A stretch of DNA of 64,000 nt from a bacterium (GTDB lineage Bacteria; Desulfobacterota_D; UBA1144). The position numbers and the translations under genes are program-made. The DNA is taken from contig JABILG010000003.1 in the NCBI GenBank assembly GCA_018654605.1, forward strand, positions 1 through 64,000, given 5' to 3'. The notes under the pieces were generated by a model, which was not told where the DNA came from, did not search any database, and worked only from the letters and a program-made list of their open reading frames with translations. Numbering within the stretch: the first letter of the stretch is position 1; every line of letters begins with the position of its first letter. Positions 42,191 through 51,404 of this stretch are shown piece after piece.

Positions 42191-42858
42191 AGATAAGATT
42201 AGTAAGTTTTTCGAAACCCACAGATGAATTCCTTGGAGAAGGAGTATCAAATGTTCAGGAGTTAATTGCCTTCTGCGCTAGAGTCTCTAATCCATTGAAT
42301 CAAATTAATAATGAGACTAGTGAAAAACTTATCAATTATTTAATAAAAAATAAGCATTGGTCGCCCTTGGAGATGGTTAGTGCTTGTATAGAGATTGAAA
42401 CTACTAGAGATATTGCAAGGCAAATATTACGTCATAGATCGTTTAGTTTCCAAGAATTTAGTCAAAGATATGCTGATCCTACAGAAGACTTATCTTTTGT
42501 TACTAGGGATGCTAGGTTGCAAGATACAAAGAATAGGCAGAATTCTTTTGAAACAAGCGACAAAGAATTAGCAAAGAAATGGGAAGAAAAGCAAAGGAAA
42601 TTGATAGATTTAGCAAAAGAAACTTATATCTGGGCAATAGACCAGGGTATAGCAAAGGAACAAGCAAGGTCGGTATTGCCAGAGGGGAATACAGTTAGTA
42701 GGATGTACATGAATGGAACTCTTAGGAGTTGGGTTCATTATATAGAACTTAGAAGCTCTAATGGTACCCAGAAAGAACATATGGATATTGCAATAGCAAT
42801 AGCTAGTGTTATTAGCGGCATATTTCCAATGGCAAAAAGTCTTACTAGTAATTCTTAG
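42187..42858 (+). CDS. thyX: Flavin-dependent thymidylate synthase
   Basis: ThyX makes dTMP from dUMP using methylene-tetrahydrofolate, NADPH and FAD. The signature RHRSFSFQEFSQRYA (ThyX motif RHRxxSxxxxSxRY) is intact, and EQARSVLPEGNTVSRMYMNGTLRSWVHYIELR and the terminal FPMAKSL are typical. It has 223 residues. The start is TTG in a TTGA overlap with the sirtuin-like gene, so translation is probably coupled. The stop interlocks with the convergent gene in TTAG. Confidence 0.96.
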   Translation: MKIRLVSFSKPTDEFLGEGVSNVQELIAFCARVSNPLNQINNETSEKLINYLIKNKHWSPLEMVSACIEIETTRDIARQILRHRSFSFQEFSQRYADPTEDLSFVTRDARLQDTKNRQNSFETSDKELAKKWEEKQRKLIDLAKETYIWAIDQGIAKEQARSVLPEGNTVSRMYMNGTLRSWVHYIELRSSNGTQKEHMDIAIAIASVISGIFPMAKSLTSNS

Positions 42859-43790
42859 TCAAGAAGATTAATAATCATAATGTTTTCTTTTTTAATTAGT
42901 TCAATATTTTCGTTTGAGGGTAGTCCATAAGTTATAATTTTCTTTATTTTTGATCCTGTTAAATCGGAGAAATTGACTTTATTCATATAGCAAAGATTCA
43001 TTATTTTTTTTAGATTTTCACTATCGATTATTAGATTGACCGGCATTAATTCGTTTATGTTAGTCATTAAGGAATCCAATGAAACATTATTGGTAAATTT
43101 ATTTCTAAATTTTAAGAAAAATAAATTCAAGACTTTTGAAAAGATATCTTTTTTTAAATATAGAGACGTACAAAATTCATTCTCATTTAAAGCTTTAAAG
43201 TGAGATTCATTCTTTTTAATAAAAGTATCAAGATCGTTTAGAGTATAAGACTTTAATTTGTTCGATTGAACAAAAGAGATCTGAGAGACAGGAATAGGCT
43301 CCCCCTTTTCTTCATTCTTATTAAGACTTCTTTTTGACAACAAGCCAATCTTATAGATATTTTGCAATGAAATATAGTTACCTGCTGATTCCTTTGAGCT
43401 CTTGAAGTTCCTTATGGAGATAATCTGCTTATCTTTTGTTATGTTGTCTAGTATATGATTTTCTTTAATATCATTGAGATAGTCAACTATGATAATATCA
43501 AAGTCCAAATTAAATTGAATATCTAACAAGCTCTCTCTAGTTGTAAAGCTAAGAGATGAGCCCAAATTAATTAATGAACATTCTAATATATAAGATTCAA
43601 GACAGTTGCCTGCTAAGCTTAAAATTTTCTTATTAATGATATTGTTTTTTGATAAATATGAACTTATATTGTCTAGGTTCGACCTTATATCATTTGAAGT
43701 GAATTGTTTCCAGTTCATTCCGTCTAGCGATTGGTATGCAAGCCTTGGACCATTTCTTTTAAGTATTCGTTCTATCTCTTGTATATTCAT
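42855..43790 (-). CDS. Truncated, motif-less acyl-CoA synthetase-like protein
   Basis: The 311-residue protein recalls the N-terminal part of AMP-forming acyl-CoA ligases: RLAYQSLDGMNWKQFTSNDIRSNLDNISSYLSKNNIINKKILSLAGNCLESYILECSLINLGSSLSFTT follows the ...YTWxEl...A..L...G...GD.V...N..EW...A....GA..V..Y.T order. At QISFVQSNKLKSYTLNDLD, where YTSGTTGxPKGV.LTHxN is expected, the phosphate-binding loop is gone. The sequence ends where the YGxTE adenylate motif would begin, and the C-terminal domain is missing. It is therefore probably catalytically dead. This is a distant, by-eye similarity. It is Asn/Ile/Ser-rich and convergent with thyX. Confidence 0.55.
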   Translation of the reverse strand: MNIQEIERILKRNGPRLAYQSLDGMNWKQFTSNDIRSNLDNISSYLSKNNIINKKILSLAGNCLESYILECSLINLGSSLSFTTRESLLDIQFNLDFDIIIVDYLNDIKENHILDNITKDKQIISIRNFKSSKESAGNYISLQNIYKIGLLSKRSLNKNEEKGEPIPVSQISFVQSNKLKSYTLNDLDTFIKKNESHFKALNENEFCTSLYLKKDIFSKVLNLFFLKFRNKFTNNVSLDSLMTNINELMPVNLIIDSENLKKIMNLCYMNKVNFSDLTGSKIKKIITYGLPSNENIELIKKENIMIINLLD

Positions 43791-43858
43791 TTTATGGTTT
43801 ATTTAAACTAAATTTTGACTATAGTATACTTTAGAAGTAATTAATACAATATAGCGTG

Positions 43859-45208
43859 ATGAAACTTAACAATAAAGTAACCAATAAAAATTTAAAATTT
43901 AATGGAGCAAAATTTATTATAAATGAGCTCATCCTCAATGGGCACGAAGCATTTATTGTTGGTGGAGCTGTAAGAGATTTGTGCATGGGGATAGAGCCAA
44001 ATGAGTTCGATATTTCTACATGTGCAAGACCGGATGAGATAGAGAAGATATTCAAGAGAACAAAGCCTGTTGGTCAATCTTTTGGTGTAATGCTTGTAAT
44101 AGTGGATGACCTATTTTTTGAGGTTGCTACCTTTAGGGAGGATATGGAGTATAAAGATGGCCGGCATCCAGTCGATGTGAAATATACTAAAAGTGCTCAG
44201 ATTGATGTCCAAAGAAGAGACTTTACCATTAATGGATTGTTGCTTAATCCTCTGAATTTTGAGGTAACAGATTTCTGTGATGGTCTTAAAGATATTAGCA
44301 ATAAGCTACTTAGAACAATTGGTAATCCTAAAAAAAGGTTTGAAGAAGATAATCTACGAATACTAAGAGCTGTAAGATTCTTAAACAAATACGATTTAAA
44401 GATAGAAGAGGAGACAGAGCGGGAAATAATTAATATGTCTGACAAGATTCAGAATGTTAGCATAGAGCGTGTAAGAGAAGAGTTTGTAAAGATTATTACA
44501 AATAAGAATCCTGGGAATGGAATTAGCTTGTTAAGCAACTATGGACTAATGGAGCATATAATACCTGAAATTGAATTACTCAGAGGCGTCGATCAACCCC
44601 TAGAATTCCACCCTGAAGGAGACGTTTTTATTCATACATGTTTAGTTTTAGAGAAGCTTCAAGGGGACGGTGCTCTCGAGATTGTCTTAGCATTAGGGGC
44701 ACTTCTGCATGATATAGGCAAACCTAAAACTTATACTAAAACCGATAGAATTAGGTTTAACCGACATGAGTATGTTGGAGCTTTGATGGCAGAGAGAATA
44801 TGTAAAAGGTTAAAATTTTCTAATAAGCAAGTTAGGGAGGTAAAAGCACTCGTTAGCGAACATATGAAATTTGGAAATATTAAAGACATGAAAAAAAGTA
44901 CCTTTAAAAGATTTATTTCAATAGATAATTTTGACTTACACTTAAAGCTACATAAGGCTGATTGTTTAGCAAGTCATGGTGACCTAAGTCTTTTAGATTT
45001 CACTAATAATAAGATTGAAGAATTAAGTAATGAGCCAATAAAGCCAAAACCTATAATTACCGGAGACGATTTAATCAATTTAGGCTTAAATCCCGGCCCG
45101 GAATTTAAAGTAATCTTATCAAGAGTGTTTGATGAGCAATTGGAAGGGAATATTTCTAGTCATAAAGGAGGGATTAGTTTTGTTAAAAAGCTAGTTAGAG
45201 AGTTATGA
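43859..45208 (+). CDS. CCA-adding enzyme / poly(A) polymerase family with HD domain
   Basis: The 449-residue protein has a class II nucleotidyltransferase head (FIVGGAVRDLCMGIEPNEFDISTCARPDEIEKIF, RRDFTINGLLLNP), the EDNLRILRAVRF segment typical of CCA-adding enzymes and a C-terminal HD domain (LGALLHDIGKPKT, ...SEHMKFG). It would add or repair CCA at tRNA 3' ends; the one tRNA gene in this window lacks an encoded CCA, so the activity is needed. Poly(A) polymerase activity cannot be excluded. I prefer ATG 43859 to the preceding GTG. TACAAT ends 8 bases upstream. It overlaps the next gene by ATGA. Confidence 0.9.
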   Translation: MKLNNKVTNKNLKFNGAKFIINELILNGHEAFIVGGAVRDLCMGIEPNEFDISTCARPDEIEKIFKRTKPVGQSFGVMLVIVDDLFFEVATFREDMEYKDGRHPVDVKYTKSAQIDVQRRDFTINGLLLNPLNFEVTDFCDGLKDISNKLLRTIGNPKKRFEEDNLRILRAVRFLNKYDLKIEEETEREIINMSDKIQNVSIERVREEFVKIITNKNPGNGISLLSNYGLMEHIIPEIELLRGVDQPLEFHPEGDVFIHTCLVLEKLQGDGALEIVLALGALLHDIGKPKTYTKTDRIRFNRHEYVGALMAERICKRLKFSNKQVREVKALVSEHMKFGNIKDMKKSTFKRFISIDNFDLHLKLHKADCLASHGDLSLLDFTNNKIEELSNEPIKPKPIITGDDLINLGLNPGPEFKVILSRVFDEQLEGNISSHKGGISFVKKLVREL

Positions 45209-46200
45209 AAATAAAATCAGTTAACCAGCGAGACTTTGGTCGCCTTGAGAATATGGAATTTTCTAATAGCGATATTGAGAATATTGTAGATGACGAGTTA
45301 CTTATAAATGTCCATTGTTGTGGAATAAGTTTCGCCGATATTCTTGCAGCAGAGGGTAAATATCAAGATACTCCACCCCTGCCTTTTACACCAGGATTAG
45401 AAGTTTCAGGTGTTGTTGAAAGTGTTGGGAGTGCTGTTAAGGGTTTTAATATAGGGGATGAAGTAATAGCATTATCTAAATGGGGAGGGTTTTCTGAAAA
45501 AGTAAAAGTTAAGGAAAGTTTTGCAATTAATAAATTAAAAGGAATGTCGTTTGATATTGCTGCCTGTATGACGATTAATTATGGTACCTCATATTATGCT
45601 CTAGTTGAAAGAGCAAAAATTAAGGAAAATGATAAGGTTTTAATATTAGGTGCTTCAGGTGGGATTGGCTTATCTGCAATTGAAATATCAAAAGCCCTTG
45701 GCTGTCATGTTACCGCAATGGCCTCTTCTAAGGACAAATTATCTGTATGCAAGGACTATGGGGCAGATGAATTGGTATTAACAAAAGAAGATAACTTAAA
45801 GAAGTCTTTAATGGAATTTAAAGGTTCAAAGTTCGATATTATTTATGATACTATTGGTGGCCTTTATACTAACGACTCTTTAAGTTTTATTAATTGGGAA
45901 GGAAAGCTTTTAATAATGGGGTTTGCGTCGGGTGATATTTCTTCTATCCCAACAAATAAAATATTATTAAAAGGATGTGACATAATAGGGGTTTTCTGGG
46001 GACCTTTTGCTCGTGGAAATAAATATTTTAATCTTAATAGTTTAAAAGGGGTTAGCGACTTGTTCAACAAGGGACTAATAAGATTTTCTAAACCAAAGAT
46101 GTTTCATATTTCAGATTTTTTATCAGCAATGAAAGAAATAAAAGATAGGAAATCTGTTGGAAAGCTTTGTCTTTATACGGACTCTTTTAAAAGAAGGTAA
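45205..46200 (+). CDS. Quinone oxidoreductase-like medium-chain dehydrogenase
   Basis: The 331-residue protein is a zinc-less MDR family member: CCGISFADILAAEGKYQDTPPLPFTPGLEVSGVVESVGSAVKGFNIGDEV, then the NADPH-binding VLILGASGGIGLSAIEISKALG and DIIYDTIGG. It has no structural or catalytic zinc cysteine pattern, like QOR/NADPH:quinone reductases. It would reduce quinones or enone-type substrates. It overlaps the CCA enzyme gene by 4 bases; a terminator hairpin contains its stop codon. Confidence 0.9.
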   Translation: MKIKSVNQRDFGRLENMEFSNSDIENIVDDELLINVHCCGISFADILAAEGKYQDTPPLPFTPGLEVSGVVESVGSAVKGFNIGDEVIALSKWGGFSEKVKVKESFAINKLKGMSFDIAACMTINYGTSYYALVERAKIKENDKVLILGASGGIGLSAIEISKALGCHVTAMASSKDKLSVCKDYGADELVLTKEDNLKKSLMEFKGSKFDIIYDTIGGLYTNDSLSFINWEGKLLIMGFASGDISSIPTNKILLKGCDIIGVFWGPFARGNKYFNLNSLKGVSDLFNKGLIRFSKPKMFHISDFLSAMKEIKDRKSVGKLCLYTDSFKRR

Positions 46201-46220
46201 GTTTTAACCTACCTTCTTTT
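46189..46220. terminator. Bidirectional terminator between convergent genes
   Basis: AAAAGAAGGTA and TACCTTCTTTT form a perfect 11-bp stem with a 10-base loop. Both arms end in an A or T run, so it can terminate the quinone oxidoreductase transcript and the opposing ATP synthase transcript. The left arm contains the oxidoreductase stop codon. Confidence 0.8.
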
Positions 46221-46236
46221 AAGTCTATAAACTTAT

Positions 46237-46551
46237 TTATATTTTACTTTGCAATAAGAATGTTATAGCAAGAGCATAGATAACTAATGATTCAATTAAA
46301 GCTAAACCAATAATCATTGGTGTTTGAATCTGACCAGCAGCTCCAGGATTTCTACCTATGGCATTTAAAGCAGCATCCATAGTTTTTCCTTGGCCAATAG
46401 CCCCACCTGCAGCAGCAAGGCCAATGCCTAGTCCAGCTCCAAGTGCAAGTCCAGAAATTGCTTCTCCATCTGATGATGCAGCATAAACTTCTGGTGTAAA
46501 AAGAAAAAGTACAGCCAACATGCTAAACGCAAAAATTGTAAATTTCTTCAT
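46237..46551 (-). CDS. atpE: ATP synthase subunit c
   Basis: The 104-residue proteolipid forms the rotor ring. Unusually it has a cleavable-looking signal peptide ([24 protein letters not shown]) before the first ring helix. The helices are [22 protein letters not shown] and [22 protein letters not shown] joined by the RNPGA loop. Ion-site residues are Gln54, Glu87, Ser88 and Tyr92. Gln, Glu-Ser and Tyr are shared with sodium-binding rings, but the Thr after Ser is Leu, so ion choice is unresolved. A strong AAGGAGG precedes the ATG. It is last in hemL-atpZ-atpI-atpB-atpE. Confidence 0.96.
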   Translation of the reverse strand: MKKFTIFAFSMLAVLFLFTPEVYAASSDGEAISGLALGAGLGIGLAAAGGAIGQGKTMDAALNAIGRNPGAAGQIQTPMIIGLALIESLVIYALAITFLLQSKI

Positions 46552-46568
46552 TGTTTTCCTCCTTATAT

Positions 46569-47270
46569 TTAATGATCATGACTTGTTGAAAGTGATATAT
46601 ATATACTTGATAAAATAGTAAAAATAAAAGCTTGAAGAAAAGAAACAAATACTCCTAGTCCTATAAAGATTGCAGGCACGATGTATGGCGTTAGGTTAGA
46701 GAAGATTTGCAGCACTAAATGATCACCAAACATATTCCAAAAAAGCCTCAAAGAAAGAGATGCAGGCCTTACAAGGTGACTTACAACTTCAATAAAAATC
46801 ATTAGCGGTGCAAGATATATGACTGGACCCATAAATTGTTTAAGATAGCCTACGCCATGCTCTTTAAACCCTAGATAATTATATGCTACAAATATGACTA
46901 AAGAACATGCCAAGGTAGAGTTTAAATTTTGAGATGCAGGATAAAAACCAGGAAATATTCCTAATAAATTTGAGATAAATATAAATAAGAAAGAGCCGCC
47001 TAGTAATGGAAGAAATTTTCTGGCTTTATCTTCACTACCAAATATTCCAGTAAGTAAATTGAGTAGGAAATCTAATGTAAGAAATTCAAAAAAGTTTGTA
47101 AGGCTAAATTTCTCAGAGGGAACTAATGCGTTATTATTTGAGCAATGATTTTTAATTTTTAATGATACAGCGATTAATATTCCGATTACAATGCCGGATC
47201 CGACAATGTGGTCATAATTACTTACACCTAAAAGTTCAGTCCATTGAGCATGTTCTAAAGCTGCACTCAT
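46569..47270 (-). CDS. atpB: ATP synthase subunit a
   Basis: The 233-residue stator channel subunit has about six membrane segments. The essential arginine lies in [24 protein letters not shown], and the C-terminal helix [26 protein letters not shown] carries the conserved Gln region. It partners the c ring to pass ions. It lies between the atpI-like gene (3-base gap) and atpE (17-base gap). F1 genes are not in the window. Confidence 0.96.
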   Translation of the reverse strand: MSAALEHAQWTELLGVSNYDHIVGSGIVIGILIAVSLKIKNHCSNNNALVPSEKFSLTNFFEFLTLDFLLNLLTGIFGSEDKARKFLPLLGGSFLFIFISNLLGIFPGFYPASQNLNSTLACSLVIFVAYNYLGFKEHGVGYLKQFMGPVIYLAPLMIFIEVVSHLVRPASLSLRLFWNMFGDHLVLQIFSNLTPYIVPAIFIGLGVFVSFLQAFIFTILSSIYISLSTSHDH

Positions 47271-47273
47271 ATA

Positions 47274-47612
47274 TTATTTTCCTTGATTTAGTAGAATAAA
47301 CACAAATAAAATTACACTAAAACCAGTTAAAAATCCAATTAAATCTATGGACAAGTTCCTTAAAAGGAAAATAGCTATACCAGCTAGAAGAAGTATCTTT
47401 AAAATAGTCAATATAAACATAAAAGCTTTAGTCTTTTGCGTCTTTGTGAATAACTTTGCTATAATCTCAGTACTTTTTATATTTAAATAGCTTAATACAA
47501 TTCCAAAGAAAACTCCTTGAATAAACATTTCTTTTGAATATAAGAAGATTAAATAAGTGATTATTGTCAGATTTATTGAAATAAGATTGAATAAGTTATT
47601 TTTTTTTGTCAT
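47274..47612 (-). CDS. atpI: ATP synthase subunit I-like membrane protein
   Basis: The 112-residue protein has four hydrophobic segments with a short basic stretch after the second (IAKLFTKTQKTKAFM), the layout of AtpI, which assists c-ring assembly. It overlaps the atpZ-like gene by 17 bases and precedes atpB by 3. Sequence conservation in this family is low, so the call rests mainly on topology and position. Confidence 0.75.
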   Translation of the reverse strand: MTKKNNLFNLISINLTIITYLIFLYSKEMFIQGVFFGIVLSYLNIKSTEIIAKLFTKTQKTKAFMFILTILKILLLAGIAIFLLRNLSIDLIGFLTGFSVILFVFILLNQGK

Positions 47613-47814
47613 TTTCTATATTTAACCTCTTAAGTAATTTGAACATTAAGCTAAATCCACCAATAGAACCGAAAATAACTCCTAGTATTGTAAATATAGG
47701 AAGTGTATCAAAATGTATATCAAGTTTGTTCCCTATAAATATCCCAGCTAGGATTAATATCGCTAATTCTGAGCCAATTACGACGAATTTAATCCATAAA
47801 GTGTTCTTTCCCAA
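47596..47814 (-). CDS. atpZ: AtpZ-like small membrane protein
   Basis: The 72-residue protein has two membrane segments separated by GNKLDIHFDTLPIF, and ends FGSIGGFSLMFKLLKRLN. This hairpin with a conserved Gly-rich second helix matches AtpZ/AtpQ, which accompanies AtpI at the head of F0 gene sets and is linked to magnesium transport or assembly. It starts 2 bases after hemL stops and overlaps atpI by 17 bases. Confidence 0.78.
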   Translation of the reverse strand: MGKNTLWIKFVVIGSELAILILAGIFIGNKLDIHFDTLPIFTILGVIFGSIGGFSLMFKLLKRLNIENDKKK

Positions 47815-47816
47815 TT

Positions 47817-49115
47817 TTATTTTAATCCCAAGGTTTTAATTCCTTTCTTGAATGATTCTATAGTCTCAATTATATCATTTTTAGAGTGAGAGTCAGAAAT
47901 AAACATTGCTTCGAATTGTGATGGCGGCACCATAATTCCCGTTAATAAAAGTTTCTTGAACAATGCTCCATAAATTTTTGTATCACATTTTAGAACATCC
48001 TTATAACTCACAACAGATTTATTTTTAGTAATAAAGAATGTTAGAAGCGAACCTATTTGGTTGATCGTAATTGACTCAAGATTTAACTTATCTATTTCAG
48101 TCTTTATATTTAAGGCTCTTTTTTCTAATTTTGTATACAAGGTAAGATTATTCTTTTCTAATAATTCAATTGTTTTAATTCCTGCAGCCACAGCAATTGG
48201 ATTGCCGGACAATGTTCCAGCCTGATATACTGGACCGGATGGAGACAGAATAGACATTATCTCTTTCTTTCCTCCGAAGGCACCAATTGGGAATCCACCA
48301 CCAATTATTTTTCCTATGCAGGTAATATCAGGTTTGAGGTTGTAGTATTCTTGAGCACCACCAATTGATAGTCTAAATCCAGAAATTACTTCATCAAAGA
48401 TTACTAATGAATCATTGCAATGTGCTAGGTCAAGTATCTTTTTAAGAAATCCACTTTTTGGCAAGATTACACCCATATTTGCTGGCACTGGCTCTAAAAT
48501 GATTGCAGCAATTTTATTTTTATTCTTTTTAAAAAGTTTTTCTACCTGGGTTAAATTATTGAATTCTGCGATCAGAGTATGTTTAGTGAAATCTCTAGGA
48601 ACTCCAGGTGATGATGGAGACCCAAAGGTAGTAAGACCTGAGCCTGCTTTTACAAGCAAGTGGTCGACGTGACCATGATAGCAACCTTCAAATTTAATTA
48701 TCTTGTCTTTTTTAGTATAAGCCCTAGCAAGTCTAATTGCACTCATTGTTGCTTCGGTGCCCGAGCTAGTTAACCTGGTCATTTCCATTGAGGGCATCTT
48801 TTCCTTTATAAGCTCGGCTAATTTAATCTCATTTTTATGACATGCTCCAAAGGTAGTGCCTTTATCCATTGCTTTAATAGCAGCATTAGATATTTCCTTC
48901 TTTGAATGTCCAAATATTAGAGGCCCAAAGGAATTGATATAATCAATGTATTTATTTTTATCTTCATCGTATAAGTAGGCACCCTTTCCTCGTTTGATAT
49001 ATATAGGAGATGAGTCGACTGCGTTAAAAGATCTAACAGGGCTATTTACACCTCCCGGTATTACATCAAGTGCATTCTTGAACATTAAATTGGAATTTAT
49101 TCTTTTTTTCTTCAC
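47817..49115 (-). CDS. hemL: Glutamate-1-semialdehyde 2,1-aminomutase
   Basis: HemL converts glutamate-1-semialdehyde to 5-aminolevulinate, so the organism uses the C5 route to heme and B12-type tetrapyrroles. Motifs: IPGGVNSPVRSFNAV, TSSGTEATMSAIRLARA, FEGCYHGHVDHLLVKAGSG, FDEVISGFR and the PLP lysine in CIGKIIGGGFPIGAFGG. It is 432 residues. The start is GTG at 49115. It lies directly upstream of atpZ with 2 bases between, so it probably shares the ATP synthase F0 transcript. Confidence 0.97.
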   Translation of the reverse strand: MKKKRINSNLMFKNALDVIPGGVNSPVRSFNAVDSSPIYIKRGKGAYLYDEDKNKYIDYINSFGPLIFGHSKKEISNAAIKAMDKGTTFGACHKNEIKLAELIKEKMPSMEMTRLTSSGTEATMSAIRLARAYTKKDKIIKFEGCYHGHVDHLLVKAGSGLTTFGSPSSPGVPRDFTKHTLIAEFNNLTQVEKLFKKNKNKIAAIILEPVPANMGVILPKSGFLKKILDLAHCNDSLVIFDEVISGFRLSIGGAQEYYNLKPDITCIGKIIGGGFPIGAFGGKKEIMSILSPSGPVYQAGTLSGNPIAVAAGIKTIELLEKNNLTLYTKLEKRALNIKTEIDKLNLESITINQIGSLLTFFITKNKSVVSYKDVLKCDTKIYGALFKKLLLTGIMVPPSQFEAMFISDSHSKNDIIETIESFKKGIKTLGLK

Positions 49116-49206
49116 AAGTTAAACAAAACCTAAAAATATAATATGTCAAGAAAAGATGATAATAATTTTCTTTAATTAGCATTTATCCTGTATAAAATTA
49201 ATAATA

Positions 49207-50091
49207 ATGAAAAAAATTAGAATTTTATCACCTGCGAAGATTAACCTTAATTTAATCATCAAAAATAAAAGAAAAGATGATTTTCATAATATTAGCTCGT
49301 TAATCCAACCTATAAACCTTTATGATGAAATATTAATAGAGCTTTCAAAGAGTGACAATACTTTAGAGCTGTCTTTTCCAGAGGATGTAGTAAGTTTTAA
49401 GGAAAATTTGATTACTAAAGCTGTATTTAATTTCTTTGAATATTTTAAAATTAGTACTCACGTAAAAATCTCAGTTAAGAAGAGAATTCCCACCGGTGCG
49501 GGATTAGGAGGTGGAAGTAGTAATGCGGCATCAACATTGATTGGACTTTCTAAACTCTTTTCTATTGATAACTTTAGTGCTTTGGAAAAGATAGCATTAA
49601 AGATTGGCTCAGATGTTCCATTCTTTCTATATTCTAGAACCTCTTTGGTTACCGGACGTGGAGAAGTTGTAGAGCCTTGCAATATTGATAAGAAGATTAA
49701 GTACCTTTTGATCTTCCCAAAAATTCATTCAGACACTCGAACACTCTATCAATTGTGGGACAGTAAAGATATTTTGCTTGATAGTGCCTTACAACACAGA
49801 GTTGCTTCACATTTAAAGAATGAAATATTAATTAATAAAGAAAAATTTCTTTTACAAAATGATTTTACTCCTTTGCTGATTTCAAAAGACAGAACATATC
49901 TTAATATATTTAATTCTCTTAGAGATCTCGGTCTTAGGACATATTCAATATCAGGAAGCGGCTCAACAATATTTTGTGCTTTAGATGATGAATATGATTG
50001 TTCAGAATCTTTAAAATATCTTGAATCTAATAGTAGCCTTACAACTATGAAAGCCGAAGCATTTGAAGGATGGCATTTTACGTTTGATTGA
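49207..50091 (+). CDS. ispE: 4-diphosphocytidyl-2-C-methyl-D-erythritol kinase
   Basis: IspE is the ATP-dependent kinase of the MEP pathway. The GHMP-kinase motifs SPAKINLNLII at the N terminus, the P-loop PTGAGLGGGSSNAASTLIGL and the C-terminal SISGSGSTIFCAL are clear. It is 294 residues. A TATAAA box ends 10 bases before the ATG and there is no ribosome-binding site. It is divergent from hemL and followed by tRNA-Gln. Confidence 0.96.
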   Translation: MKKIRILSPAKINLNLIIKNKRKDDFHNISSLIQPINLYDEILIELSKSDNTLELSFPEDVVSFKENLITKAVFNFFEYFKISTHVKISVKKRIPTGAGLGGGSSNAASTLIGLSKLFSIDNFSALEKIALKIGSDVPFFLYSRTSLVTGRGEVVEPCNIDKKIKYLLIFPKIHSDTRTLYQLWDSKDILLDSALQHRVASHLKNEILINKEKFLLQNDFTPLLISKDRTYLNIFNSLRDLGLRTYSISGSGSTIFCALDDEYDCSESLKYLESNSSLTTMKAEAFEGWHFTFD

Positions 50092-50124
50092 AATTATAAA
50101 TTTTTTCTGTATCCTCTTATGAAT

Positions 50125-50195
50125 TGGCCCGTCGTCTAATGGCAGGACTCTTGTTTTTGGTACAAGCAATGGAGGTTCGACCCCTTCCGGGCCAG
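50125..50195 (+). tRNA. tRNA-Gln (anticodon TTG)
   Basis: A complete 71-base cloverleaf: acceptor TGGCCCG/CGGGCCA, a short D stem GTC/GAC, anticodon stem CTTGT/ACAAG with loop TTTTGGT (anticodon TTG at 50157-50159), and T stem GGAGG/CCTTC around TTCGACC. The discriminator is G and the CCA end is not encoded. It sits between ispE and the sigma factor gene. Confidence 0.96.
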
Positions 50196-50267
50196 TTTTA
50201 TATATACTTATGAATTTAAAAATTGTATAATTATGTCGACTTAATTTTACTAAAAAAGGTTTAAAAT

Positions 50268-51395
50268 ATGAGCTCCAATGAACATGATACATATAAGTCT
50301 GATAAGGACGATTCAACCAATAATGACTTAGACGATAAAGCTTTACTAGAAGAATATCAAAAAACTACCTTAAAAGGAGCTGGTAAGGCAAAGAAAAAAG
50401 ACTGGGTTCCAGATGAGCAATATAGATTACTTTATGTTTATTTTAAGGATATGTCATTAGAGCCTCTCTTAAAATCAAAACAAGAAGTCGAGGTTTCAGC
50501 TAAGATAAAGAAATCCGAACTCCATGCATTAAATTACACTGAACTTTTGGAGCAAGTACATTCTTCAAAAATAACAGCAACACAGAAGAAGAGGTTGTTG
50601 TCTTTGAAGGGCGGTCAGAAGAGAAGAATCGCTGAAGTTGAGGGTTATATCAGGGCCTATACAAATTTAGCAAATGCTTTAAAAGAGAGATTTGTGAAAG
50701 CTAATCTTAGGCTCGTTGTTAGCATTGCTAAGAGGTATATAGGTAGAGGGTTAGCCTTACAAGACCTAATTCAAGAAGGTAACGTTGGACTAATGAGGGC
50801 AGTCGAAAGATTTGATCATACTAAAGGGTTTAAGTTTTCAACTTATGCTTCATGGTGGATACATCAAGCAATCTCTAGAGCTTTACTGGACCAAACAAGA
50901 ACAATCAGGGTTCCCGTTTATGTTCTAGAACAGGCCAGTAAAGTCTTTAAGGCAAGTACTGCTTTGCAAAAAGATTTAGGAAGGAAGCCTACACCATCTG
51001 AAATTGCTGATAAAGTAGGAATTTCTATTGACGGGGTAAAGAGAATACTTGAATCAACTAACGAAGTTATACAGTTAGATACACCTGTATTTGATGGAGA
51101 AAAAGCAACGCTACTTGATTTTATTCCTGACGAAGGTTCACCTATTCCAGATAAAATCGTTGCTGAGAGTTCTTTAACTGAAAGAATTAGAGGTGCGCTA
51201 AAAGCGCTAACACCTAGAGAAGAAGAAATCATTAAAATGAGATTTGGAATTGATATGGAAAGTACTTATACACTAGATGAAATAGGTAAGAAGTTTGATT
51301 TAACGAGAGAGCGAATTAGGCAAATAGAAAAGAAGGCTTTGGAAAAATTGGCAAAGTCTGATGTAGGAGAAATACTAAAAAGCTTTTTAGAGTAG
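50268..51395 (+). CDS. Sigma-70 family RNA polymerase sigma factor, RpoD-like
   Basis: The 375-residue protein has a sigma region 1.2-like segment ([17 protein letters not shown]), a basic helical spacer, region 2 ([65 protein letters not shown]), region 3 ([32 protein letters not shown]) and region 4 ([42 protein letters not shown]). Region 1.1 is lacking. It could be the primary or an RpoS-like group 2 factor. TATAAT at 50226-50231 and AAAGG before the ATG give a normal leader. Confidence 0.92.
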   Translation: MSSNEHDTYKSDKDDSTNNDLDDKALLEEYQKTTLKGAGKAKKKDWVPDEQYRLLYVYFKDMSLEPLLKSKQEVEVSAKIKKSELHALNYTELLEQVHSSKITATQKKRLLSLKGGQKRRIAEVEGYIRAYTNLANALKERFVKANLRLVVSIAKRYIGRGLALQDLIQEGNVGLMRAVERFDHTKGFKFSTYASWWIHQAISRALLDQTRTIRVPVYVLEQASKVFKASTALQKDLGRKPTPSEIADKVGISIDGVKRILESTNEVIQLDTPVFDGEKATLLDFIPDEGSPIPDKIVAESSLTERIRGALKALTPREEEIIKMRFGIDMESTYTLDEIGKKFDLTRERIRQIEKKALEKLAKSDVGEILKSFLE

Positions 51396-51404
51396 GTATG
51401 TTAA

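Noticed and set aside
43675-43700. GGTTCGA-like T-loop sequence suggesting a tRNA
   Set aside because: No matching acceptor, anticodon or D arm surrounds it, and it is inside the ligase-like gene. Only the tRNA-Gln at 50 kb folds completely.
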